64,000 nucleotides of DNA, from the NCBI RefSeq assembly GCF_004114955.1, contig NZ_CP030053.1, positions 5,952,001-6,016,000 of the forward strand, read 5' to 3'. The position numbers and the translations under genes were made by a program. The first letter of the stretch is position 1, and every line of letters begins with the position of its first letter. Positions 34,525 to 42,469 of the stretch are shown piece after piece. Below the pieces are notes generated by a model, which did not search any database, was not told where the DNA came from, and was given only the letters and a program-made list of their open reading frames with translations. This DNA comes from Bradyrhizobium guangzhouense. Its GTDB lineage: Bacteria; Pseudomonadota; Alphaproteobacteria; Rhizobiales; Xanthobacteraceae.

Positions 34525-36780
34525 CTACGTCAGCAGCTCTTCGATCCTGATCGGGAAGCGGCGCACCCGCACGCCGGTCGCATGCCAGACGGCATTGGCG
34601 ACCGCGCCGGCACTGCCGGTGATGCCGATCTCGCCGACACCCTTGATGCCGAGCGCATTCACATGCGGATCGTTCTCCTCGACCGTGATCACATCGAGCG
34701 GCGGCACGTCGGCATTCACGGGAATGTGGTACTCGCCGAGATTGGCATTCATGATCCGCCCGCTGCGGCGATCGGTGACGGCCTCCTCGTGCAGCGCGAA
34801 GGACATGCCCCAAATCATGCCGCCGAACAGCTGGCTCTTCACCAGATGCGGGTTGACGATGCGTCCCGCCGCGAAGGCACCGACCATGCGGGTGACACGG
34901 ATCTGGCCGAGTTCGGGATCGACCTTCACCTCGGCGAACACCGCGCCGTGGGCGTGCATGGCGTACTCTTCCATCGCCGCCGGGTTCGCCGCGCCGGTGC
35001 CGCGCGCCTCGACCTCGGCGACGCCGGCGCGCTCTAGGATATCGGTGTAGCTCTCGCTGCGGCTGTCGTCGTCGCGCCGGATCAGACGGCCATCGTGCGC
35101 GATCACGCCGGTATTGCCGGCGCCGAACAGCGGCGAGCGCTCGTCATTGGTGGCGAGATCGGCGAGCTTGGCGATGACGGCCGCGCCGGCGCTGTGGATC
35201 GCGGCACCCGCGGTCGCCGTGTGCGCCGAGCCGCCGGCAATGCCGGCATCGGGCAGATCGGACGTGCCGGCCTTGAAGTTGACGCGGTCGATATCGAGAC
35301 CGACGGCATCGGCCGCGATCTGGGCCAGCGCCGTCCAGGCGCCCTGCCCCATGTCATGCGCGCCGATCTCGATCGCACCAGTGCCATCACGGCGGATCGC
35401 CGCACGCGCTTCAGCCTGGAACATCAGCGCGGGGAACGTCGCGGTGCCCATCCCCCAGCCGACCAGCAGTCCGGCATCGTCGCGCATCTGTCGCGGCTGG
35501 AGCGAGCGCTTCGCCCAGCCGAAACGCGCCGCGCCCTGATCGTAACAGGCGCGCAGCGCTTTCGAGGAAAACGGCTTTCCGGTGATCGGCTCGACCTCCG
35601 CATAGTTCTTCAGGCGGAGGGCGAGCGGATCCATGCCACAGGCCCAGGCCATCTCGTCGATCGCGCTTTCCAGCGCAATCGAGCCCGTCGCCTCGCCCGG
35701 CGCGCGCATGAACAGCGGCGTGCCGGTGTTGACGCGCACGGCGTCATGCGAGGTGCGGATCGCCGGGCTCGCATAGAGCGTATGCGAGGCATCGGCCGCC
35801 GGTTCGTAGAAATCATCGAACGTGCTCGACACGGTCCGCGCGTGATGATCGAGCGCGGTCAGGCGCCCTTCGGCGTCGGCCCCGATGCGCAAGCGCTGAC
35901 GCGTCGGCGCACGATGGCCGACCGGCCCATACATCTGCTCGCGGCGCAGCACCAGCTTGACCGGCTTGCCGACCAGCTTGGCCGCCATGATGCCGAGAAC
36001 CGGGGGACCGGCCATCAGCCCCTTCGAGCCGAACCCGCCGCCGAGGAACGGACTGCGGATGTGGATATTGTCATGCGCGATTCCAAACAGCTCGGCGACG
36101 CGCGCCAATGACAGCATCAATCCCTGGGTCGGCATGTCGATCTGAAGATGGTCGCCGTTCCAGTGCGCCACGATCGCATGCGGCTCCATGGCATTGTGAT
36201 ATTGCGCCGGCGTCTCGTAAGTCGCATCGATCCGCTTGTCGGCGGCAGCAAGGCCGGCTGCGACATCGCCGTGATGATTCTCCGAGGGATTGCCGACGCC
36301 GACGACCGGTGGCACGTAACTCTTGCCGGCATCGAGCCCGACCAGGGCGGGCAGCGTCTCATAGCGAGGCGCCAGCAGCACCGCGCCTTCCGTCGCCGCC
36401 TCTAGCGTCTCGGCGATCACGACGGCGATCGGCTGGTTGGCGTAGCGAACCTCGTTGCTCTGCAGCACCTCCATTCGGAACACGAACGGGTTGGTCTTGA
36501 TTTCAGGATCGATCGCAAGCTCGGGCTTGTGATCCGGCGTCATGACGTCGACCACTCCGGGATGACGCCTGGCAGCGGCAACATCGAGCGAGGCGACGCG
36601 GCCATGCGCGATGCTGGACACCGCCATCACCGCGAACAACATGCCGGGCGGATGATTGTCGGCAGCGTAGGTCGCCTGCCCCTTGACCTTGAGCACGCCG
36701 TCGCGGCGGGTCAGCGGCTGGCCGATGCTCGAGCCGTGGCGAAGATGGGCGGGTGCACTGGTGAGATTGAGCTCAGGCAT
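34525..36780 (-). CDS. Molybdopterin-binding subunit of a PaoABC-type aldehyde oxidoreductase
   Basis: A 751-residue catalytic subunit of the xanthine oxidase family. It binds the molybdenum cytosine dinucleotide cofactor and oxidises aldehydes or N-heterocycles. Signatures include 'FLGGGFGSKG', 'FMRAPGEATGSIALESAIDE', 'AHDMGQGAWTALAQI' and the catalytic Glu in 'GIKGVGEIGITG' near the C-terminus. The overall pattern is closest to PaoC (YagR). The start at ATG 36780 overlaps the FAD-subunit stop by 8 bp. It is the last gene of the three-gene operon. Confidence 0.9.
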   Translation of the reverse strand: MPELNLTSAPAHLRHGSSIGQPLTRRDGVLKVKGQATYAADNHPPGMLFAVMAVSSIAHGRVASLDVAAARRHPGVVDVMTPDHKPELAIDPEIKTNPFVFRMEVLQSNEVRYANQPIAVVIAETLEAATEGAVLLAPRYETLPALVGLDAGKSYVPPVVGVGNPSENHHGDVAAGLAAADKRIDATYETPAQYHNAMEPHAIVAHWNGDHLQIDMPTQGLMLSLARVAELFGIAHDNIHIRSPFLGGGFGSKGLMAGPPVLGIMAAKLVGKPVKLVLRREQMYGPVGHRAPTRQRLRIGADAEGRLTALDHHARTVSSTFDDFYEPAADASHTLYASPAIRTSHDAVRVNTGTPLFMRAPGEATGSIALESAIDEMAWACGMDPLALRLKNYAEVEPITGKPFSSKALRACYDQGAARFGWAKRSLQPRQMRDDAGLLVGWGMGTATFPALMFQAEARAAIRRDGTGAIEIGAHDMGQGAWTALAQIAADAVGLDIDRVNFKAGTSDLPDAGIAGGSAHTATAGAAIHSAGAAVIAKLADLATNDERSPLFGAGNTGVIAHDGRLIRRDDDSRSESYTDILERAGVAEVEARGTGAANPAAMEEYAMHAHGAVFAEVKVDPELGQIRVTRMVGAFAAGRIVNPHLVKSQLFGGMIWGMSFALHEEAVTDRRSGRIMNANLGEYHIPVNADVPPLDVITVEENDPHVNALGIKGVGEIGITGSAGAVANAVWHATGVRVRRFPIRIEELLT

Positions 36781-37828
36781 GGACGGCTCCAGAGGTCGAA
36801 GCAAAGGGGGATGCCGGCAGCGCGGGGATGCGCGCGGGCGTACCGGCAGCGGCAAGGGTCAGCGTGCGCACGACGATGCGGCGCGCCAGCTCGATCTTGT
36901 AGGCGTTGTCGCCGGACGGCTTTGCGTCGGTGAGCGCACGCCAGGCGGCCTCCTGGAACGCATCCGCCGTGGGCGCGACGCCCTTGAGAACATCTTCCGC
37001 CGCGCGGGCACGCCACGGCTTTGCAGCAACACCGCCGAGAGCAAGCCGCGCTTCCGCGATCTTGCCGTTCTCGATCCGCAGCATCGCTGCGGCCGAGACG
37101 ATGGCGAACGCATAGGATGTCCGCTCGCGGACCTTGAGATAGCGCGCATGCGCCGCAAACCCGCGCGCCGCGGGCGGCAGGCGCACTGCGACGACGAGGT
37201 CGCCGGGCTCGAGCGCGGATTCACGCGTGGGCGAATCGCCCGGCAGGCGATGCAGTTCGTCGAGCGCGATCTCGCGACGACCGTTCCTGCCCTCGATCTC
37301 GACGATCGCATCGAGCGCGACCAGTGGCACGCAGAAGTCCGAGGGGTGGGTCGCGATACAGCTCTCGCTCCAGCCGAGCACGGCATGGGTGCGGTTCTCG
37401 CCGTCGCGGGCGTCGCAGCCACTGCCGGCCTCGCGCCTGTTGCACCGGCTGGCAGTGTCGTAGAAATATGCACAGCGCGTCCGTTGCAGGAGATTACCGC
37501 CAACAGTCGCAGCGTTGCGCAATTGCGCCGACGCGCCGGAGAGCAGCGCTTCGGCGACGGCCGGATAGGTCTTTGCGAACTCCGCATCGTGGGCAAGGTC
37601 GGCATTGCTGACGAGCGCACCGATCCGCAACGAGCCATCTGCGAGGCGCTCGATTCGGTCGAGCCCATCGAGATGCGTGACGTCGACCAGCCGATCCGGA
37701 CGGCTGACGTTGCCCTTCATCAGGTCGAGCAGATTGGTGCCGGCGGCAAGATAGACAGCGCCCGGCCGGGCGGCGGCGGCAACGGCTTCAGCGACCGTGG
37801 CGGGTCTGATGTAATCAAACTGTTTCAT
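36773..37828 (-). CDS. FAD-binding subunit of a PaoABC-type aldehyde oxidoreductase
   Basis: A 351-residue subunit with the CO-dehydrogenase flavoprotein fold: 'YLAAGTNLLDLMKGNV' binds FAD and 'NAATVGGNLLQRTRC' follows. The Cys-rich loop 'TRCAYFYDTASRCNRREAGSGC' is the extra [4Fe-4S] insertion seen in PaoB (YagS), which separates this enzyme from ordinary xanthine dehydrogenases. It passes electrons between the 2Fe-2S subunit and FAD. Its ATG overlaps the small-subunit stop by 4 bp (37825-37828). Confidence 0.9.
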   Translation of the reverse strand: MKQFDYIRPATVAEAVAAAARPGAVYLAAGTNLLDLMKGNVSRPDRLVDVTHLDGLDRIERLADGSLRIGALVSNADLAHDAEFAKTYPAVAEALLSGASAQLRNAATVGGNLLQRTRCAYFYDTASRCNRREAGSGCDARDGENRTHAVLGWSESCIATHPSDFCVPLVALDAIVEIEGRNGRREIALDELHRLPGDSPTRESALEPGDLVVAVRLPPAARGFAAHARYLKVRERTSYAFAIVSAAAMLRIENGKIAEARLALGGVAAKPWRARAAEDVLKGVAPTADAFQEAAWRALTDAKPSGDNAYKIELARRIVVRTLTLAAAGTPARIPALPASPFASTSGAVHA

Positions 37829-38322
37829 GCTGAGCGCCTCTGGTTGGTTTCGTCGGCACCAGCCTGCGCCTCGAGCACGGCATCAACGATGCCGGCATAG
37901 GCGCCGCAACGGCAGAGATTGCCGCTCATGCACTCGCGGATGCGTTCGGGATCATTGCCGGCCTGGGCTTCCTGCATCATGCCGATCGCACTCATGATCT
38001 GGCCGGGCGTGCAGAAGCCGCACTGGAGTCCGTCGTGGGCGATGAAGGCCGCCTGGACGGGATGAAGCTGGTCGCCACGCGCGACGCCTTCGATGGTGAG
38101 GATCTCGGCACCATCATGACTGATGGCCAGAGCCAGGCATGAATTGACGCGCTTGCCGTCGAGAAGAATGGTGCAGGCGCCGCACTGGCCGCGGTCGCAT
38201 CCTTTCTTGGTTCCTGTGAGATGGAGGCGCTCACGCAGGAGATCGAGCAGCGTGACGCGAGGATCGTCGAGGACGAAGTCGCGCCGTGCACCGTTCACGG
38301 TGAGGCTGATGGAGTGGTTCAT
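37825..38322 (-). CDS. 2Fe-2S subunit of a PaoABC-type aldehyde oxidoreductase
   Basis: A 165-residue iron-sulfur subunit. The N-terminal plant-type 2Fe-2S cluster ligands are in 'GCDRGQCGACTILLDGKRVNSC', and the second cluster uses 'CGFCTPGQ' and 'CRCGAY'. The chain starts directly at the ferredoxin fold with no Tat signal, so the whole enzyme should stay in the cytoplasm, unlike E. coli PaoA. It is the first gene of the operon and faces a TetR regulator. Confidence 0.93.
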   Translation of the reverse strand: MNHSISLTVNGARRDFVLDDPRVTLLDLLRERLHLTGTKKGCDRGQCGACTILLDGKRVNSCLALAISHDGAEILTIEGVARGDQLHPVQAAFIAHDGLQCGFCTPGQIMSAIGMMQEAQAGNDPERIRECMSGNLCRCGAYAGIVDAVLEAQAGADETNQRRSA

Positions 38323-38561
38323 AAATGGCTCCGATCAGGTCTGGACATGGCTCATCGTTCGGCGCGCCACCGCTGGCCGCCGTCGATATTGCGCCGGCGC
38401 GGACATATTCCGGGCCGACACCCGCGAAGATACGGAGGCACCCTCCGCTTAACAAGGGCCCCTGCAAAATATTTGGAAACCGTCAAAAGCCCGTGCGCTG
38501 ACAATGCGATGCAGCAGGCTTGGGGTTCAATCTAACCAATTCGTGATCTACATTGCCTGAT
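38323..38561. promoter_or_regulatory. Divergent promoter region, pao-type operon / TetR gene
   Basis: This 239-bp gap must carry the promoters of the oxidoreductase operon and of the TetR regulator. The last 40 bp before the TetR start are AT-richer than average. GGTT-N6-AACC near 38525-38538 is a short symmetric element that could be a TetR half-site pair, but it is too short to be certain. Confidence 0.4.
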
Positions 38562-39224
38562 ATGGACGACCACACCGACCAGACCCGAAAGCCCCGCGCC
38601 GATGCCGTGCGCAATCGCGAGCGCGTGCTCGAAGCGGCCAAGCTCGTGTTCAACGCGGGCGGCCCGGAGGCGAGCCTGGAAGCCGTGGCCAAACGCGCCG
38701 GGGTCGGCATCGGCACGCTGTACCGGCATTTCCCGACGCGCGAGGATCTGTTCGAGGCCGTTTACCGGCGCGAGGTCGAACAGCTCAGCGAGCTCGCCGA
38801 GCAGTTGAAGAGTGCCACGGACCCGGTCGACGCGCTTCGGCGCTGGCTGCGGTCGGGCGTCGAATTCGTCGCCACCAAGAAGGGCATGGTGGCAGCGCTG
38901 GCACTCGCGGTGCAGAGCGGGTCCGAGTTGCATGCCTTCTCCTTTGAACGCCTGACCAAGGCGATCGGCTCGCTGCTCGATCGCGCGGCTGCGGCCGGCG
39001 CGATGCGCGCCGATATCAGTCCCGAAGACTTGCTGCGCGCATTCTTCGGTATGTGCTACATGCACGACCAGCCCGGCTGGCAGTCCTCGGTGCTGCGAAT
39101 GCTCGACGTATTCGTGGACGGACTGCGCGTGCAGCCCGTCGCAAAGGCCAAGACACGTATCAAGACGCGTATCAAGACGCGCACGGTCAAGCCCGCGAAG
39201 GCGGGGGTGAAACGGAAGCGGTAG
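38562..39224 (+). CDS. TetR/AcrR family transcriptional regulator
   Basis: A 220-residue one-component regulator. The TetR helix-turn-helix is at residues about 15-62 ('ERVLEAAKLVFNAGG', 'KRAGVGIGTLYRHFPTREDLFE'). The C-terminal ligand domain is followed by an unusual tail of alternating Lys/Arg/Thr-Ile (TRIKTRIKTRT...KRKR), encoded by a 12-bp tandem repeat. It is divergent from the aldehyde oxidoreductase operon and probably represses it in response to an aldehyde or aromatic. ATG 38562 is preferred to the TTG at 38553. Confidence 0.88.
   Translation: MDDHTDQTRKPRADAVRNRERVLEAAKLVFNAGGPEASLEAVAKRAGVGIGTLYRHFPTREDLFEAVYRREVEQLSELAEQLKSATDPVDALRRWLRSGVEFVATKKGMVAALALAVQSGSELHAFSFERLTKAIGSLLDRAAAAGAMRADISPEDLLRAFFGMCYMHDQPGWQSSVLRMLDVFVDGLRVQPVAKAKTRIKTRIKTRTVKPAKAGVKRKR
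39149..39184. repeat. Three tandem 12-bp units inside the TetR gene tail
   Basis: The unit CAAGACRCGTAT is repeated at 39149-39160 and 39161-39172 with one difference, and a third degenerate copy follows at 39173-39184. It encodes the K-T-R-I repeats of the regulator's basic tail, so the tail probably grew by slippage. Confidence 0.7.
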
Positions 39225-39249
39225 CACGTCCGTATTTCCCGGGGACGTG
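39225..39249 (+). terminator. Hairpin directly after the TetR stop
   Basis: CACGTCC and GGACGTG form a 7-bp stem starting one base after the TetR stop codon. The tail TTAGGG is short of T residues, so it is a probable but weak terminator. Confidence 0.5.
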
Positions 39250-39289
39250 TTAGGGTCAGTATCGCCCGAATTTCAACGCGGAGCCTGCC

Positions 39290-39697
39290 ATGCGCATTGC
39301 AGCCCTGGTCGTTGCCCTCGCTTTTGCCTTCAGCCCCGTCGGCGCACGCGCTGACGATGTTTCGGCGGCTCAAGACGTGATCCGCGCCCAGGAACAGGCC
39401 CTCATGCATGACGACGCTGCGGCCGCCTATTCCTATGCCGCACCGGCGATCAAGCAGATTTTCCCGGCACCCGACATCTTCATGTCGATGGTGCAGAACG
39501 GCTACGCGCCGGTCTACCGCCACAAGAGCTTCGAGTTCGGCGACAGCAAGACCGAGGGCGGCTCGGTTGCCCAGCGCGTTCACATCATCGATGCCAATGG
39601 CGAAGCCTGGGAAGCGCTTTACACGTTGGAGCAGCAGGCAGACGGAAGCTACAAGATCACCGGCTGCTCGCTGCTGAAAGCGGGGCAGGCGGTTTAA
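39290..39697 (+). CDS. Exported DUF4864 family protein
   Basis: A 135-residue protein with a clear signal peptide (ALVVALAFAFSPVGARA, cleaved near residue 21) and a compact alpha+beta domain of the DUF4864 type: 'QDVIRAQEQALMHDDAAAAYSYAAPAIKQIF' with 'YKITGCSLLKA' at the end. The fold is NTF2-like, often a small-molecule or peptide-binding cup. Function unknown; likely periplasmic. Its stop shares TTAA (39694-39697) with the convergent lspA stop. Confidence 0.8.
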   Translation: MRIAALVVALAFAFSPVGARADDVSAAQDVIRAQEQALMHDDAAAAYSYAAPAIKQIFPAPDIFMSMVQNGYAPVYRHKSFEFGDSKTEGGSVAQRVHIIDANGEAWEALYTLEQQADGSYKITGCSLLKAGQAV

Positions 39698-40182
39698 GCC
39701 GCCTCCAGCATCAAGGACGTCACGGTCGCGATGGCGCCCAAGGTGATGGCCGTGTCGGCGAGGTTGAAAACGGCGAACGACGAGGCCCGGTAGGACAGAT
39801 GGACGAAGTCGATGACCGAGCCGATCCGGGCGCGGTCCAGCATGTTGCCGAGCGCGCCGCCGATGATCAGGGCCAGTCCAGTGGCGAGAATCGGCTGGGT
39901 TGGCGGCAGGCGGCGGAGCCACCAGGCCAATATTCCGCAAGCGAGGAGCGACAGGCCCACCAGCGGCCAGCGCTGCGCATCGCCGGCGAGCCGCAGGAAA
40001 CTGAACGACACGCCTTTGTTGTAGGACAGTAGAAAGTCGATCGACGGCAATGCGCCGGGGGCAAGGATGATCATCGGTCGATCCGGCTCCAGCAAGCCGA
40101 CGACGAGCTGCTTGGTGCCCTGATCCAGCAGCACGACGGCAATGATCAGAAAGATCCACCGGCGTGACGGCGCCAGCGACAT
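39694..40182 (-). CDS. lspA: Lipoprotein signal peptidase (signal peptidase II)
   Basis: A 162-residue inner-membrane aspartyl protease that removes lipoprotein signal peptides after lipidation. Four hydrophobic spans are visible. The catalytic aspartates are in 'NMLDRARIGSVIDF' and 'FNLADTAI'. The start at ATG 40182 gives the usual family length; an upstream in-frame start at 40236 would add 18 unlikely residues. Several predicted lipoproteins lie close by, but LspA acts genome-wide. Confidence 0.9.
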   Translation of the reverse strand: MSLAPSRRWIFLIIAVVLLDQGTKQLVVGLLEPDRPMIILAPGALPSIDFLLSYNKGVSFSFLRLAGDAQRWPLVGLSLLACGILAWWLRRLPPTQPILATGLALIIGGALGNMLDRARIGSVIDFVHLSYRASSFAVFNLADTAITLGAIATVTSLMLEAA

Positions 40183-40237
40183 GGTCAAAATGCTCCGGCC
40201 TGTATCGATAAGACTTCGCGCCGACGAGGAGCGCACT

Positions 40238-41551
40238 TCAAGTCGCGAAGCTTGTCCCCGCCCTCGTCGTGTTCATGCGCGAGCGGATCAGCAGCGTCAA
40301 GACAATGCCGACATTGAGGGCATTCCAGGCCACGCCGTTGGCGAACGCCGCGCCGTAGGAGCCGGTGGCATCGAAGATGATGCCGGACACCCAGCCGCCG
40401 AAGGACATGCCGACCACGGAGGCGAAGATCACGATGCCGACGCGGGTTGCCGCTTCGCTCGCCGGCATCGCCTCGCGCACGATGATCGCGTAGCTCGGCA
40501 CGATGCCGCCCTGGAACAGGCCGAACATCGCGGAGATCAGATAGAGCGAGGTGAGGCTGTCGAAGAACAGATAGAACACCAGCGCAAAGCCTTGTGCCAG
40601 CGACCCGAGCAGCAGCGTGCGGATGCCGCCGATCTTGTCGGCGAGATAGCCCGAGCCGATGCGGCTGACGATGCCGCAGGCCATCATCAGCGACAGCATC
40701 TCGGCGCCCCGCGCCACGCCGTAGCCGAGATCGCCGCAATAGGCGACGATATGCACCTGCGGCATCGCCATGGCGACGCAGCAGGAAATGCTGGCGATCG
40801 AGAGCAGAACCGTCAGCGTGTTGGTCGAGAGTTTCAGATCGACGCGCGGCGGCGGCGCGTTGGCGTGATTGCGGACCTTGTCGTCGCCCATCTGCGCGCG
40901 CAGGACCAGCACCAGCACGGCCATCAGGCTCGCACAGACGAGCCCAATACCGATATGGGTCGTGCGCCAGCCCACCGTATTCAAGCCGTAGCTCACGATC
41001 GGTGGCCATATCGTGCCCGCGACATAATTGCCGCTCGCCACGATGGTCACTGCGAGGCCGCGATAGCGTTCGAACCAGTGCGAGGCCTCCGCCATCAATG
41101 GTGCAAAGGTCGCCGAGGTGCCGAGACCAATGAGAAAGTAGGCCGACACGAACTGCCAAAGCTGCGTCGACAGCCCGGCCAGCACGTTGGCGATGCCGAG
41201 GAAGGCGATACTGATTGCCATCGCCGGCACGATGCCGAAGCGATCGGTGATCTTGCCTGCAATCACGCCGCCGAGGCCGAAGCCGAACATCATGAGCGTG
41301 AAGGCGAGCGACACCGCGCCTCGTGAGGCAGCGAATTCGGCCTGCACGACGGGAATCACCACGACCACCGCCCACATGCCGACACTGCCGATCGAGCCGG
41401 TCGCCAGTGCGAGCAAGAGCCGCACCCAGGCCTGACGCGAGTCAGGGGTGAATGAGGCAGATGTCTGTCCAGGGTGATTTGGCGCGTGCACGGTTTGGAC
41501 GATGTTCGCTGATCGCCTCGTGGTCAAGCATCGTGCCGCGATAATGGGCAT
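40238..41551 (-). CDS. MFS transporter
   Basis: A 437-residue major facilitator with 12 predicted membrane spans. The loop 2-3 motif 'GKITDRFGIVPAM' and 'GSGYLADKIGGIRTLLLG' in loop 8-9 are the MFS signatures. The overall pattern resembles monocarboxylate/oxalate-formate antiporter-like members, but the substrate is not evident. The start at ATG 41551 is tentative; a later GTG near 41490 is also possible. It is divergent from the copper operon. Confidence 0.85.
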   Translation of the reverse strand: MPIIAARCLTTRRSANIVQTVHAPNHPGQTSASFTPDSRQAWVRLLLALATGSIGSVGMWAVVVVIPVVQAEFAASRGAVSLAFTLMMFGFGLGGVIAGKITDRFGIVPAMAISIAFLGIANVLAGLSTQLWQFVSAYFLIGLGTSATFAPLMAEASHWFERYRGLAVTIVASGNYVAGTIWPPIVSYGLNTVGWRTTHIGIGLVCASLMAVLVLVLRAQMGDDKVRNHANAPPPRVDLKLSTNTLTVLLSIASISCCVAMAMPQVHIVAYCGDLGYGVARGAEMLSLMMACGIVSRIGSGYLADKIGGIRTLLLGSLAQGFALVFYLFFDSLTSLYLISAMFGLFQGGIVPSYAIIVREAMPASEAATRVGIVIFASVVGMSFGGWVSGIIFDATGSYGAAFANGVAWNALNVGIVLTLLIRSRMNTTRAGTSFAT

Positions 41552-41605
41552 GCGCGGTGCACTGCGGTAAGAAGGAGCTTGGCGAAACCGCACTTTGCCA
41601 TTAGT

Positions 41606-41624
41606 TTGCAATCCGCGTGTGCAA
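41606..41624. promoter_or_regulatory. Inverted repeat before the copper operon
   Basis: TTGCA-N9-TGCAA lies 30 bp upstream of the first copper-operon ATG. It is a short, perfect inverted repeat at a typical operator position. The regulator is unknown; no CueR, CsoR or CopY gene is in the window. Confidence 0.35.
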
Positions 41625-41653
41625 CATTGCCGCGCGAGGAGTTCATCGGCTGA

Positions 41654-42094
41654 ATGCTGTTGCGATTGACGCGATCGATGCGGATCAGGGTGGGGCAGAT
41701 CATCGCCCTCGCCTATCTGTTCTGCGTGCTCGCGCCCGCCGCAAGCCTTGCTTGGGGCAGTGGTCCCGCGCCATGCCTCGACGATACGCTTCTTGCTGAT
41801 CTCGTGCCGATCCATCAGGCGATGCCGACGAGCCACGTGCACGACGGCACGGCGCATGGGCACACCGGCATGCACGCACATCACCAGTCCGCGCAGGACA
41901 CTCCCGCCCCACACCATCATGACGACAAGGGCAAGGTTGGCCCGTGCTGCGCCATGATGTGCGTCAGCGCATTGCCGGCCGATCTGCCTGATGTGGCAAA
42001 GCCGCTTCAGCCGGGTTCAGCTTGCGCACCTGAAATCGTGGCGAGCCTGCACAGCACGGTGCCGCCCCTGCACTACCGCCCTCCCATCGCCTGA
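41654..42094 (+). CDS. His-rich exported small protein of the copper operon
   Basis: A 146-residue protein with an N-terminal hydrophobic segment (LIALAYLFCVLAPAASLAW) followed by a His-rich, disordered middle (HVHDGTAHGHTGMHAHHQS, HHHDD) and a Cys pair in 'GPCCAMMCVSALP'. This composition suggests periplasmic copper or other soft-metal binding. It heads a six-gene same-strand run ending in multicopper oxidase, cupredoxin and CusF-like genes. A GAGGAG ribosome site sits about 11 nt before the ATG. Function is inferred from composition and context only. Confidence 0.7.
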   Translation: MLLRLTRSMRIRVGQIIALAYLFCVLAPAASLAWGSGPAPCLDDTLLADLVPIHQAMPTSHVHDGTAHGHTGMHAHHQSAQDTPAPHHHDDKGKVGPCCAMMCVSALPADLPDVAKPLQPGSACAPEIVASLHSTVPPLHYRPPIA

Positions 42095-42175
42095 TCTGAC
42101 ACGCGACGACGTCAGGCCGCGCGCGCATTTCCGCGCGCACGGGCCTGTGGTCTCCAGACAGATCAGGGATTGCTC

Positions 42176-42460
42176 ATGCTTACGCTTCTCGGGGCGAGAT
42201 CCGCCGCCGCATCTGCGGCGCGTGGAGGATGCTTTCGTTACCATTGGCCGCTGCTGGCCGTGATTGCGCTCACGCTGGCCGGCTGCATGCCGGCAACAAC
42301 GTCGCTTGCCACCGCCGACCCCGCCGATCCCGCGGCGAAGATCGCGCGCGTCGGCTATCGCTCGACGGTCGCGCCTTATGCGAGCCTGCGGCCGGCGGTA
42401 CCGGCGCCATGGCGCGAGCGCAACGACGCCGTCACACCGCAACCGAAGCCAGGCCAATAG
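42176..42460 (+). CDS. Small predicted lipoprotein
   Basis: A 94-residue protein with a lipobox, 'LTLAGC', near residue 38, so residues before it form a lipoprotein signal peptide. The mature part is short, Pro- and Ala-rich (RPAVPAPWRERND). ATG 42176 is preferred over an upstream TTG. It lies 82 bp after the His-rich gene and 9 bp before the TolC gene, in the copper operon. I do not recognise the family. Confidence 0.65.
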   Translation: MLTLLGARSAAASAARGGCFRYHWPLLAVIALTLAGCMPATTSLATADPADPAAKIARVGYRSTVAPYASLRPAVPAPWRERNDAVTPQPKPGQ

Positions 42461-42469
42461 GGGCGCGCC

